64,000 nucleotides of DNA, taken from NCBI GenBank assembly GCA_050246115.1, contig JBFWWP010000021.1, positions 1-64,000 on the forward strand, given 5' to 3'. The notes beneath the pieces were generated by a model. That model was not told the DNA's origin. It searched no databases and saw nothing but the letters and a program-made list of their open reading frames with translations. Made by a program: the position numbers and the translations under genes. Of the stretch, positions 54,401-62,758 are shown piece after piece. Numbering within the stretch: the first letter of the stretch is position 1; the number at the start of each line of letters is the position of its first letter. The DNA is from JBFWWP01 sp050246115 (GTDB lineage Bacteria > Planctomycetota > UBA8108 > UBA1146 > JAJFFE01).

Positions 54401-57400
54401 TTTGCGTGACCGCAGTGCGCACTGGCCTCACGAGCGCCGACTCGTGCTGTACGTCCTACTGCGACCCGATCCCGGCTTCGTCGCCCGTCAATCTGCTCTG
54501 CCCCATCAGCCTCCCGGACTGCACGGTCGCGATGACCTGGGAAAACACCTCCCAGTACGCTGTCATTCGCGTCACCGTGAACGGGGCCGTGGTCCACACC
54601 CGGCCTGGCGGCAGCGAGTCGGCGACGGTCGTTCTACCTAGCCATGGGACTTACACCCTCTGCCTCGAAGGGGAGACCATCTGCGGTGCTCCCTTTGCGC
54701 CGGTATGCTGCGAGGTGGAGTGCCAGACCGTTCCAGAACCGGTATCCGACTTGGTCTGCAGTTTGGTCGACCAGTGTACCTGTGCCGTAAACCTGACCTG
54801 GGTGAATGGCGCGAGCGACTACGACAGCCTTCAGGTCTTGGTCAACGGCAGCGTCCTCGCGACTCTCCCCGGTTCAGCCACGTCGGCCGCGATCAACCTA
54901 CCGCAGAACGGAGTCAGCTCGATCTGCGTCGTCGCGCAGCGCGACGGCTTCGCGTCCACCCAGACGTGTTGTCAGGTTCGCTGCGACGATGTTGCCACCA
55001 CGAGTCCAACCGGGGTCCAGTGTAACGTCTCGTTCCCCGACTGCGTCGCCACGATCTCCTGGACCAACACTTCGAGCTACTCGACCATCACGGTTTCCTT
55101 GAACGGAAGCACCGTTGCCACGCTACCCGGTTCCGCGCAGTCGACGACCGTGCAACTCCCGGGATCGGGCTCCTACTCGATCTGCCTCGACGGCACGAAC
55201 GTGTGCAACGAGCCCTTTGCGACCGTCTGCTGTACCGCGGTCTGCCCGTTCCCGCCGACGCCGATCACCAACCTCCAGTGCGTGCTCACCGACCTCTGTA
55301 CTTGTGAGTTCACGCTGAGCTGGACCAACGGCGATTCCGACTACGACTCGATTCAGCTGTTGGCGGACGGCGTGCTCCTGGCAACGCTGCCCGGCGGGGC
55401 CACTTCGCGTACTCTGAGCCTCGCTGCTCCGGGTACCACGGAGTTCTGCCTGGTTCCGGTTCGCAACCTCATGACCGCCGCACCGGCCTGCTGTATGGCA
55501 AGCTGCGCGGACGTACCGACCACCGCTCCCACCGGGATCGCTTGCACGCCGAACCCGTTCGACTGCTCGGTCTCGGTGAGCTGGACCAACACGTCGGACT
55601 ACCAGTTCATCGAGGTGGTGGTCGACGGCGTCGTGGTCCAGACGCTCGCGGGCACAGCGACGAGCGCTTTCCTCGCCGGGCCTCTGACCGGTAGCCATAT
55701 GGTGTGCCTGCAAGGCCAGAACATCTGCGGGGAGTCGTTTGGTCCGGCCTGCTGTACGTTTGGCTGCGAGATCACGCCGCCGCTCGCGCCGCAGAATCTC
55801 GTTTGTTCGCTCACGGACGTGTGCGACTGCACAGTCAGCTTGACTTGGACCAACCCAGAAGCGAACTACGACGCGATTCTCGTGCTCGAGGGTGGCGTAC
55901 AGGTCGCAACGCTGGCCGGAAATGCGACGACCACCAGCCTGAACTTGTCCGCGCATGGCACCGCGACTCTCTGCGTGGTGGCCGTTCGCAACGGGGCCAG
56001 CAGCGTCGCGACTTGTTGCTCGGTCGATTGTCCGGAGATTCCCGCGACCCCGCCGAGTGCTATCGTCTGTGACGCCGATCGCTTCGACTGCTCGCTGAGC
56101 GTTTCTTGGTCCAACACGTCGCAGTACTCCTTCCTGGAGGTCGTGCTCGACGGAGTCGTCGTTCAGACCCTGGCGGGCACCGCCACGACCGCGACCATCG
56201 CCGGGCCGCTGTCTGGTATGCACACGCTGTGCTTGCAAGGGCAGACGATCTGCGGCGACGCCGTCGGTCCAGTCTGCTGCATGTTCGATTGCGCCATCAC
56301 CCCGCCGGCGTCCGTGGACGACCTGGTCTGTACGCTGACCGACGTTTGCGCGTGCTCGGTGTCGATGACTTGGGTGAACCAGGAAGCGAACTACGACTCG
56401 ATCGACATCCTCCGCAACGGGACCGTGGTCGCGTCTTTGGCCGGCAGTGCTACGAGTTATGCGTTCGACCTACCGACGCACGGAATGTACGACCTGTGCG
56501 TCGTGCCGATGCGCAATGGCGCTTCAGGAGCAGCGGCCTGTTGCATGGTCGATTGCCCCGAGATTCCGGCGAGCGCACCGTCGAGCCTGATGTGCGCTGT
56601 CAGCCTGCCCGATTGTGAGGCGAGTCTCTCTTGGAGCAACACGTCTCAGTACTCGGGTATCCAAGTCTTGCTCGACGGAGCCGTGGTCGCGACCCTTCCG
56701 GGAAATGCCATGGCGACGACGGTCCAGCTGCCGGCCTCCGGCACCTTCCAACTGTGCCTGACGGCGACGACGATTTGTGGCGACGTGGCTCCCCAGGTCT
56801 GCTGCACGGTCGAGTGTCCTGCACCGCCGCCGCCGGTTTCCGGTCTGACCTGTCTGCTCACGGATCTATGCACCTGTGAGTTCACGCTCAACTGGGTCAA
56901 CGGTGCTGCCGACTACGACTCGATCTTGCTGCTCTTGGACGGCACCTTGTTGGCGACGTTGTCTGGAAGCGCGACCTCGCACCAAGTGAATCTGCCGAGT
57001 AACGGCACGTTCGAGTTCTGCGTCGTGCCGGTGCGTAACTCGATGAACGGCCCGCAGGCCTGCTGCAGCGTCACGTGTAGCGATGTGCCGGCGACGGCTC
57101 CGGTCGGGCTCACGTGCACGACCGATCCCTTCGACTGTTCCGTGAACGTTGCTTGGGCGAACACTTCGGACTACCAGCTCATTGAGGTGGTTCTCGACGG
57201 TGTCGTCGTGCAAACCTTGTCGGGTACGGCCACCGGTACCACCTTGGCGCCGCCGGTCACCGGGACTCACACGCTGTGTCTGCAAGGGCTGACGATCTGC
57301 AATGAGCCGTTCGGGCCCACGTGTTGCACGTTCTCGTGCGCCATCACTCCACCGCTTTCGGTGCTCGACCTCGAGTGCCTGTTGACGGATCTCTGCACTT

Positions 57401-58671
57401 GCTCGGTCAGTCTGACCTGGACCAACGCCGAGGCGAACTACGACAGCATTGCGGTCACCGTCGCCGGCGTGAACGTGATGAACCTGCCCGGATCGGCGAC
57501 GTCTTTCGCGCTCGCGCTGCCGACCAACGGCACCAGCGAAATCTGCGTCGTTCCGGTCCGCAACGGGGTCTCGGCCTTGCCTGCCTGCTGCAGCGTCGAC
57601 TGTCCGTCCGTGCCCGCGACCGCGCCAGCGAGTCTTGTCTGTAGCGTCTCTGTGCCGGACTGCTTGGCGACCGTCACGTGGACCAACTCGTCTCAGTACT
57701 CGGCGGTTTCGGTGACCCTCGACGGCGTCGTCGTGGCGACCTTGCCCGGGAACGCCTCGATGGCGACGGTGCAGCTCCCCGGTCCCGGCGTTTTCGAAGT
57801 CTGCGTGACCGGGACGACGATCTGTGGCGTGCCGACTCCGGAAGCCTGCTGCACGGCGGAGTGCCCGACCGAGCCGCTGCCGGTGACCATGCTGAACTGC
57901 TTGCTGCTCGACGAGTGCAACTGCACGGTCCGGCTCAACTGGATCAATCCGGAGTCCGACTACGACGAGATCCAAATCCTCGAGAACGGTGTGGTGGTGC
58001 TGACCTTGCCTGGGAACCTTGCCCAGGCGAACCTCACCCTGGCCGGTCCGGGTGCCGCGGTTCTCTGCGTCGTGCCGGTCCGCAATGGTCTGGCTGGCGC
58101 CGCGACCTGTTGCTCGCTGACCTGTGACGAGATTCCGCTCCTTCCGCCCACGAACCTCGGCTGCGTCGTCCTCGACCAGGCGACCTGCACCACGATCGTC
58201 ACGTGGACGAACCACTCGAGCTACAGCTCGATCAGTGTTCTCGTGAACGGTGTGGCGACAGCGTCGATTCCAGGCGGGGTGCAGCAGGTGACCATCCAGA
58301 TCCCGGGCGCGCCCATGGCGCAGGAGATCTGTCTGGTTGCGGAGACCGTCTGCGGCGACTCGCTCCCGCCGGTTTGCTGCCAGGTGCAGTGCGGCGAGGT
58401 GTTCGTGCGCGGTGACTGCAACGTGGACGGGATCGTGAACTTGGCCGACGCGATCAAGATCAATCGGTTCATGTTCCAGGGGCTGCCGGTCAGCTCGTGT
58501 CTGGACGCGTGCGACTTCAACGACGACGGACTGGTAGACATTTCGGATGTCGTGTTCTTGGTCACCTATATCTTCATGAATGGTCCGACCCCGCCGCCGC
58601 CGTTCCCGCTGTGCGGCGTCGACCCGACCCCCGATGCGACGCCTTGCTGGACCTTCCAGCACTGCCCGTAG
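51493..58671 (+). CDS. Giant exported protein of 24 Cys-rich modules with dockerin-like tail
   Basis: The ATG at 51493 follows GAGGGG; the product has 2392 residues. A signal region (STLRVVLCLASVLCLFGAWG) and a ~125-residue N-terminal domain precede 24 tandem modules of 83-95 residues, at ~52036-58400. Each has an Fn3-like strand pattern, a W-x-N core (LSWTNGDSDYDSIQL), a DGxxVxTLPG turn and four to six Cys including a CC pair. Two module types alternate: odd modules carry LTDLCTC and CVVPVRNG, even modules carry an NTSxY core and TICG. Module 1 contains a run of 14 Asp then Lys-Lys-Lys. The C-terminus is a dockerin-like pair (RGDCNVDGIVNLADAIKINR, DFNDDGLVDISDVVFLVTYI) and DPTPDATPCWTFQHCP. 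It is probably a long disulfide-stiffened surface fibre; the name and partners are unknown. Confidence 0.9.
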   Translation: MNLGALGSGHLGALRSGSRIASTLRVVLCLASVLCLFGAWGGPAQGVTCKTMRWIDDFEVTFDGVTYNPDGTSTWDYTVVWDGDPHGLNYFIIQAPSCCAVISTDPPNSTVTYDGFTGIYGVKWVPAPGEIVPNVPKTYSVTLDAAYRTESVRVAVPSGSKKNKSYICGASPSCKLVNPLPVTNLVCNLSDPCTGTIQLSWTNLQYYNAIKVSVNGTVVQTLSGLATSTTIQTTATGLVEVCVQSLKGEGGACGDDDDDDDDDDDDDDKKKSKCITSPPVCCDVLIPDDAEQPPFDVACTVNPSTCETMVSWQNAGAYQSIAIRVDGVVVATLPGTAESATVSPGPGSHTICVKATSICGEPIPQACCTVQCQFPPPPPVTQLDCILADDCDCLAQLAWQNGGAYDSIQVRVGGTTVATLPGTATSHSLPLPGPGNFELCIVPIKNGVSGAQTCCFLDCVDVPATPVQDLDCAVAPPSCDLTVNWENTSDYSELRVKLGGTLVATLPGGAQGAMLTLPGPGTYEVCVEGTTICGEPVAATCCTVVCPVPPGGVLGLACNLIDPCDCTVHLTWTNQDVDYDAIDVFLDGTLVVSLPGTATNLMANLPANDTSFMFCVVPVRDSYLAFPECCTTSCPTVPVMSPSNLMCVADPLDCSVSVVWDNASSYSSIDVTLNGVVIQTLAGGTTLAVVPGPVTGMNQICLEATTICGDLTTPVCCTVDCMVTPPLEILDLQCALVDPCTCETSLSWTNQEANYDTLRVLVDGNEVATVPGSATSATVFLAGIGNQDVCVEPIRNGVSGPQTCCTANCPDLTPVAPTILTCTVDAPTCTVAVDWLNLNQYAFLEISIDGLPVQTVAGSAQQASVVLPGPGDYEICLNGETICGAPLPPECCDVDCPAPPQPVLDVQCTITDPCGGSAAGDTCEVTVSWTNQELDYEAIKVSQDGLVVAMLDGDVTSHALVVASGATSQFCVTAVRTGLTSADSCCTSYCDPIPASSPVNLLCPISLPDCTVAMTWENTSQYAVIRVTVNGAVVHTRPGGSESATVVLPSHGTYTLCLEGETICGAPFAPVCCEVECQTVPEPVSDLVCSLVDQCTCAVNLTWVNGASDYDSLQVLVNGSVLATLPGSATSAAINLPQNGVSSICVVAQRDGFASTQTCCQVRCDDVATTSPTGVQCNVSFPDCVATISWTNTSSYSTITVSLNGSTVATLPGSAQSTTVQLPGSGSYSICLDGTNVCNEPFATVCCTAVCPFPPTPITNLQCVLTDLCTCEFTLSWTNGDSDYDSIQLLADGVLLATLPGGATSRTLSLAAPGTTEFCLVPVRNLMTAAPACCMASCADVPTTAPTGIACTPNPFDCSVSVSWTNTSDYQFIEVVVDGVVVQTLAGTATSAFLAGPLTGSHMVCLQGQNICGESFGPACCTFGCEITPPLAPQNLVCSLTDVCDCTVSLTWTNPEANYDAILVLEGGVQVATLAGNATTTSLNLSAHGTATLCVVAVRNGASSVATCCSVDCPEIPATPPSAIVCDADRFDCSLSVSWSNTSQYSFLEVVLDGVVVQTLAGTATTATIAGPLSGMHTLCLQGQTICGDAVGPVCCMFDCAITPPASVDDLVCTLTDVCACSVSMTWVNQEANYDSIDILRNGTVVASLAGSATSYAFDLPTHGMYDLCVVPMRNGASGAAACCMVDCPEIPASAPSSLMCAVSLPDCEASLSWSNTSQYSGIQVLLDGAVVATLPGNAMATTVQLPASGTFQLCLTATTICGDVAPQVCCTVECPAPPPPVSGLTCLLTDLCTCEFTLNWVNGAADYDSILLLLDGTLLATLSGSATSHQVNLPSNGTFEFCVVPVRNSMNGPQACCSVTCSDVPATAPVGLTCTTDPFDCSVNVAWANTSDYQLIEVVLDGVVVQTLSGTATGTTLAPPVTGTHTLCLQGLTICNEPFGPTCCTFSCAITPPLSVLDLECLLTDLCTCSVSLTWTNAEANYDSIAVTVAGVNVMNLPGSATSFALALPTNGTSEICVVPVRNGVSALPACCSVDCPSVPATAPASLVCSVSVPDCLATVTWTNSSQYSAVSVTLDGVVVATLPGNASMATVQLPGPGVFEVCVTGTTICGVPTPEACCTAECPTEPLPVTMLNCLLLDECNCTVRLNWINPESDYDEIQILENGVVVLTLPGNLAQANLTLAGPGAAVLCVVPVRNGLAGAATCCSLTCDEIPLLPPTNLGCVVLDQATCTTIVTWTNHSSYSSISVLVNGVATASIPGGVQQVTIQIPGAPMAQEICLVAETVCGDSLPPVCCQVQCGEVFVRGDCNVDGIVNLADAIKINRFMFQGLPVSSCLDACDFNDDGLVDISDVVFLVTYIFMNGPTPPPPFPLCGVDPTPDATPCWTFQHCP
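52036..58400 (+). repeat. Tandem module array (24 modules, two alternating types)
   Basis: The coding repeats have a unit of about 250-285 bp and a two-module period of about 520 bp. Modules 13-14 and 19-20 are especially similar to each other, which suggests block duplication on top of the simple alternation. Confidence 0.85.
52255..52296 (+). repeat. Poly-aspartate codon tract (14 GAC/GAT)
   Basis: Fourteen consecutive Asp codons, mostly GAC with three GAT, interrupt module 1 of the giant protein and are followed by AAG AAG AAG. Length change by slippage would keep the frame. Confidence 0.9.
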
Positions 58672-58699
58672 GTCAGGTGAGCGCGATGTTTCGATAGTG

Positions 58700-58739
58700 A
58701 AGAGCTGCGCGGCCCGTTAGCGTGGGTCGCGCAGCTCTT
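58700..58739 (+). terminator. Terminator after the giant repeat gene
   Basis: AAGAGCTGCGCGGCCC (58700-58715) pairs with GGGTCGCGCAGCTCTT (58724-58739) with one G-T pair, eight-base loop, followed by TCCTTTC. It lies 29 bases after the stop. Confidence 0.8.
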
Positions 58740-58786
58740 TCCTTTCGATGCACCTCGACCGGCAATGTGACCGGAGGAAGTGGCTG

Positions 58787-60145
58787 ATGCACCTGTGGCG
58801 GGCGACGACCGAGTTCTTGTACCGTCCGGTGGACGTGGCCTCGCAGGTTGCCTTCCGCATCCTGTTCGGGATCCTCATGCTGGTCGAGGTGTATCGCTAC
58901 TTCACCAACGGCTGGATCGAACGCTACTTCGTCGAACCCGACTTCCACTTCACGTACTACGGATTCGGCTGGGTGACCCCGTGGCCCGGGGACGGCATGT
59001 ATTGGCACTTCGTGGGGCTCGGCCTGTTGGCGATCGCAGTCGCCCTTGGCTTCTGTTACCGGCTCGCCGCGACGCTGTTGTTTCTCGGATTCACCTACGT
59101 GTTTCTGCTCGACCAAGCGAACTACTTGAACCACTTCTACCTCATCGCCCTGGTCAGCTTCTTGATGATCTTCGTGCCGGCACACCGGGATCGCTCGCTG
59201 GACGCCGTGCGAAAGCCGGGGCTGCGGAGCGAGGTGGTGCCGGCTTGGTCGCTCTGGCTGCTAAGGTTTCAGATCGGGGTGCCGTACTTCTTCGGCGGGG
59301 TGGCCAAGCTGAACGCCGATTGGCTTCGGGGTGAGCCCATCCGGACTTGGCTGGCCGAGCGGGTGGAGTACCCGCTGGTAGGTCGCTTCTTCGACGAGGA
59401 GTGGTGCGTTCAAGTCTTCGCCTACGGCGGGCTGCTGCTCGATTTGTTGGTCGTACCCCTGCTGCTGTGGCGTAGAACACGATGGGTCGCCCTGGGGTTC
59501 GCGCTGTTCTTTCACGGCATGAACTCCTGGTTGTTCGGCATCGGCGTGTTCCCTTGGTTCATGATCGCGGGAACGACGCTCTTCCTCGACCCGGACTGGC
59601 CGCGGCGTGCGCTGTTCTTGATCGGGCCGCGCACGAGCACAGTGGACGAAGTGAGCTCGTCCAACACCGGACGGGCCTTCGTCGTCGTTCTGCTGGCGGC
59701 TTGGGTGGTGTTTCAGGTCGTCGTGCCCCTGCGCCACTTCTCGTACGACGGCTCGGTTCACTGGACCGAGGATGGGCACCGCTTCTCTTGGCACATGATG
59801 CTGCGCTCGAAGTCGAGTTCGTTGACCTTTCGAGTCGTGGCTCCGGCCCGGGGCCGCACGTGGGAGTTGGACGAAGACCATTGCCGGCAGTACCTGTCGC
59901 GCCGTCAGTACGAGAAGATGACGACGCGTCCCGACATGATTCTCCAGTTCGCTCACCGCTTGGCCCGTGAGTTCGCGGAGCCCGCGCGAGGGCCGGTCGA
60001 AGTCTATGGGACGGCGCTCGTGTCGTTGAACGGGCGGCCGCCGCAGCCAATGATCGACAGTACGGTCGACTTGGCTCGGGAGCCGCGCTCCCTCGAGAAG
60101 CCCACCTGGATCTTGCCGCTCACGACCCCGCTGCCGGGGCGGTGA
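58787..60145 (+). CDS. Vitamin-K-dependent gamma-carboxylase-like membrane protein (HTTM domain)
   Basis: The ATG at 58787 follows GGAGGAAG and is preferred to the ATG at 58748, which lies just after the terminator with no Shine-Dalgarno. The product has 452 residues with several membrane helices (VAFRILFGILMLVEVYRYF, GLGLLAIAVALGFCY, FYLIALVSFLMIFVPAH, FAYGGLLLDLLVVPLLLW, TGRAFVVVLLAAWVVFQVVV). The family signature is QIGVPYFFGGVAKLNADWLR, where Lys174 corresponds to the catalytic-base Lys region of gamma-carboxylases. A soluble C-terminal beta domain follows. Animal homologues carboxylate Glu to Gla using reduced vitamin K; bacterial members are mostly uncharacterised and may instead use quinols. 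The neighbouring calcium-binding exported proteins are conceivable substrates, an inference only. Confidence 0.88.
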   Translation: MHLWRATTEFLYRPVDVASQVAFRILFGILMLVEVYRYFTNGWIERYFVEPDFHFTYYGFGWVTPWPGDGMYWHFVGLGLLAIAVALGFCYRLAATLLFLGFTYVFLLDQANYLNHFYLIALVSFLMIFVPAHRDRSLDAVRKPGLRSEVVPAWSLWLLRFQIGVPYFFGGVAKLNADWLRGEPIRTWLAERVEYPLVGRFFDEEWCVQVFAYGGLLLDLLVVPLLLWRRTRWVALGFALFFHGMNSWLFGIGVFPWFMIAGTTLFLDPDWPRRALFLIGPRTSTVDEVSSSNTGRAFVVVLLAAWVVFQVVVPLRHFSYDGSVHWTEDGHRFSWHMMLRSKSSSLTFRVVAPARGRTWELDEDHCRQYLSRRQYEKMTTRPDMILQFAHRLAREFAEPARGPVEVYGTALVSLNGRPPQPMIDSTVDLAREPRSLEKPTWILPLTTPLPGR

Positions 60146-60306
60146 GGTCGGACGGCCAAGTGGGGGGCACCCTGAGAGCAGCGTCGGTCGCGTTCAGCGA
60201 GAATCGACCGGGTTACCTTGACAATGCAGCGGCCAGGCGTGTTGATTGACTGGCGGCGATCACCGGGCCAAGTTCGACGAGGAAGCACCTGCAAAGGACG
60301 GTAGAC

Positions 60307-60633
60307 GTGACCGACGACCTGAGTTCGAATCCATGGGAGACCACCCGCATCGTGCTCAAGTGGTGTTGCCAGACCAACCATGACAAGTGGAAGCGTGTCG
60401 GCGTCGCCGTGCTGAGCCGTGGTTTCGAGGGTGCTACCGACCTCGCTGCCGGGCGAGCCGTGATCGAGGTCCACAATCACCGCGACCATCGAGAGTCGCT
60501 CGAGGCGTGCTTGGTCGAGGATCCGATTCGCTTCTGGGACATGGTGTATCAGTACTGGCGTGCTCGCGGTCCGCATGATGGGGAGAGCCGCGAGACCGTC
60601 GACCTCCGGCGGTTCAAGGATCGACTGGAGTAG
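60307..60633 (+). CDS. Hypothetical protein (108 aa)
   Basis: The GTG start at 60307 follows AAAGGACGG. The peptide is soluble and well balanced (WETTRIVLKWCCQTNHDKWK, RFWDMVYQYWRARG), rich in Trp and charged residues. I recognise no family. Its last 20 bases overlap the end of the convergent glgB. Confidence 0.6.
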   Translation: MTDDLSSNPWETTRIVLKWCCQTNHDKWKRVGVAVLSRGFEGATDLAAGRAVIEVHNHRDHRESLEACLVEDPIRFWDMVYQYWRARGPHDGESRETVDLRRFKDRLE

Positions 60634-62758
60634 GCAGGATAGGAGTCGGTCCCGTCCCGGGTCGCCCTAGGACGACAGCGGAACGGCAAGGGAGCTCGAA
60701 CGGCAGCTCCCAGTAGACGTGCTCTCTTCGGATCGCAGACGTGGGGCGGAAGGTGGCCGTGGGCGTGTTCGACGACGCCATCCCGCCGTACTCGGGCCGG
60801 GTCGTGTCGAGCAGTACCTGGTAGGTGCCGGGGGGAATCTCGACAGGGGTCGTGCGGGACGACAAGGCCGGGCTGAAGTTCATGACGAACACGAGGCCCG
60901 CGCGGCTGAACACCAGAATCTGCTCATGACCGTAGTCGCGGAGCAGGGTGGCGGCGGGTGCCTCTAGCAACCGCGTGGACACCGCCAGTCCGAGTAGGGC
61001 GCGATCGAACTCTCCCAAGAAGCGGTATCGGAGATTCGTGTCGTCCCGGAGGTGCCACTGGCGTCGGGCGTACCGGTGCGACCAGCGGTTCCCGAGACGG
61101 GGGAAGTCGATCCATTCCGGGTGCCCGAACTCGTTCCCCATGAAGTTCAAGTATCCCTCGCCGCCGACGGCGAGGGTGAGCAGGCGTACCAGCTTGCAGA
61201 GTGCGAGCCCACGGGTCACGGGCCAATGTTCCTCGAACACATTCATCCATCGGTACATATCCGGACCGATCAGGCGGAAGATCAAGGTTTGGTCACCGAC
61301 CATGGCCTGATCATGGCTCTCGACGTAGGCGATGGTGGGCTCGTCGCGGCGACGATTGCCGACCCGATAGAAGAGATCGCCGACCGGCCAGTCCTCGTCC
61401 TTCGTCTCGCGGACGAGCTTGACCCAATGGTCCGGAAGGCCCATGCCCAAGCGATAGTCGAATCCCACGCCACCCTCCGCCGTCGATACGGCGAGGCCGG
61501 GCAACCCGCTCATGTCCTCGGCCACGGTGAGGGCGTGGGGGCGCCCTTCGTGGATCATCCGGTTGGCAAGGGTCAGGTACACCGCGCCGTCTTCGTCGAA
61601 CGAATCGTCGTAGTAGCTCTCGTAGGACAGGAAGTCGCGACCGAGTCCGTGGTGGCGGTAGAGCATGCTGGTCACGCCGTCGAAGCGAAAGCCGTCGCAG
61701 CGGAACTCCTCGAGCCAGTAGCGGAGGTTCGACAGCAGGAAGTGGACGACTTCGTCCTTGCCGTAGTCGAAGCACCGAGTGTCCCAGGCCTCATGGTATC
61801 CCCGGGCTCCGGTATGGAAGTACTGATAGTCGGTCCCGTCGAAGCGACTCAGGCCCTCGATCTCGTTACGCGCCGCGTGCGAGTGGACCAAGTCGAAGAT
61901 GACCGCCAACCCCATACCGTGGGCGGTATCGACCAAGGCTCGCAGATCATCCGGCGTGCCGAAGCGAGAGGACGGAGCGAAGAAGCTCGAGACGTGGTAT
62001 CCAAAGGATCCGTAGTAAGGATGCTCGGCCACGGCCATGAGCTGCACGGTGTTGTAGCCGCCGTGGACGATGCGGGGGAGGACGTCCCGCTGGAACTCGG
62101 CGAAGGTACCAACCCTTTCCTCGGCCGTGGCCATGCCGACATGGGCCTCATAGACGAGGGGAGGGTGGGGGCGCTCGGTGAGTGGCGCGTGACGCCAGGG
62201 GTACGGAGCGGGCGGATCCCATACGACGGCATCGAATTCGGCCGTGTCGGGAAACTGGGTTACCCAGGTTGCGTATGCCGGAATGCGCTTGCCGCTCCCG
62301 CCGGGCCACTGAATCCGCAGATGGTAGTGATCCCCGTGCCGCAGAGCGTTGGCGGGTAGCTCGATCTCCCAAACTCCGCGCTCGGCAATCCGGGTCAAGC
62401 GGCCGCTCGGGTGTGGGCGCCATTGAGTCGCCGGACCACAGAAGTAGACCGCGGTCGCGTTGGGTGCCCACTCGCGGAAGCGCCAGCAGCCGCTCGGCGC
62501 GCGATGCAGCCCAAAGTAGCGATGGCCTTGAGCCGCATCCCACAGGCCGGACCGGGGCGGAGTCCAGCAGGCGCCCTCGGCGGGCGCCGCACCGCCCGTG
62601 AGTCGGTCGGTGAGAGCGTTGGCGCGCCGTAGCCGGCGTTCGATGGTCGGCCAGTACTCCCACAGCCCGGGATCGCGGCGCACATACGCGGCGACCGGCT
62701 CGCCGGGCGTTGGCGCGAGCGAGGACGGGAGCGGCCTCGGTGACGGATCGACGCTCAT
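60614..62758 (-). CDS. glgB: 1,4-alpha-glucan branching enzyme, GH13_8 (eukaryote-like) type
   Basis: The ATG at 62758 gives 714 residues; the longer frame upstream passes through the palindromic repeat and is not coding. It transfers alpha-1,4-glucan segments to form alpha-1,6 branches in glycogen, in the cytoplasm. A CBM48 region (YFGLHRAPSGCWRFREWAPN) precedes the GH13 barrel. Conserved regions are VIFDLVHSHAARN, the nucleophile Asp in DGFRFDGVTSMLYRHHG, the acid Glu in VAEDMSGLPG, and the third acid in VESHDQAMVGDQT. These sequences match the subfamily of eukaryotic branching enzymes (GH13_8) rather than the commoner bacterial GH13_9. It lies downstream of glgA with a palindromic element between. 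Confidence 0.95.
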   Translation of the reverse strand: MSVDPSPRPLPSSLAPTPGEPVAAYVRRDPGLWEYWPTIERRLRRANALTDRLTGGAAPAEGACWTPPRSGLWDAAQGHRYFGLHRAPSGCWRFREWAPNATAVYFCGPATQWRPHPSGRLTRIAERGVWEIELPANALRHGDHYHLRIQWPGGSGKRIPAYATWVTQFPDTAEFDAVVWDPPAPYPWRHAPLTERPHPPLVYEAHVGMATAEERVGTFAEFQRDVLPRIVHGGYNTVQLMAVAEHPYYGSFGYHVSSFFAPSSRFGTPDDLRALVDTAHGMGLAVIFDLVHSHAARNEIEGLSRFDGTDYQYFHTGARGYHEAWDTRCFDYGKDEVVHFLLSNLRYWLEEFRCDGFRFDGVTSMLYRHHGLGRDFLSYESYYDDSFDEDGAVYLTLANRMIHEGRPHALTVAEDMSGLPGLAVSTAEGGVGFDYRLGMGLPDHWVKLVRETKDEDWPVGDLFYRVGNRRRDEPTIAYVESHDQAMVGDQTLIFRLIGPDMYRWMNVFEEHWPVTRGLALCKLVRLLTLAVGGEGYLNFMGNEFGHPEWIDFPRLGNRWSHRYARRQWHLRDDTNLRYRFLGEFDRALLGLAVSTRLLEAPAATLLRDYGHEQILVFSRAGLVFVMNFSPALSSRTTPVEIPPGTYQVLLDTTRPEYGGMASSNTPTATFRPTSAIRREHVYWELPFELPCRSAVVLGRPGTGPTPILPTPVDP

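Noticed and set aside
55123..58662. Long minus-strand frames opposite the giant repeat gene
   Set aside because: They mirror the tandem modules and have Arg/His/Gln-rich composition typical of antisense frames.
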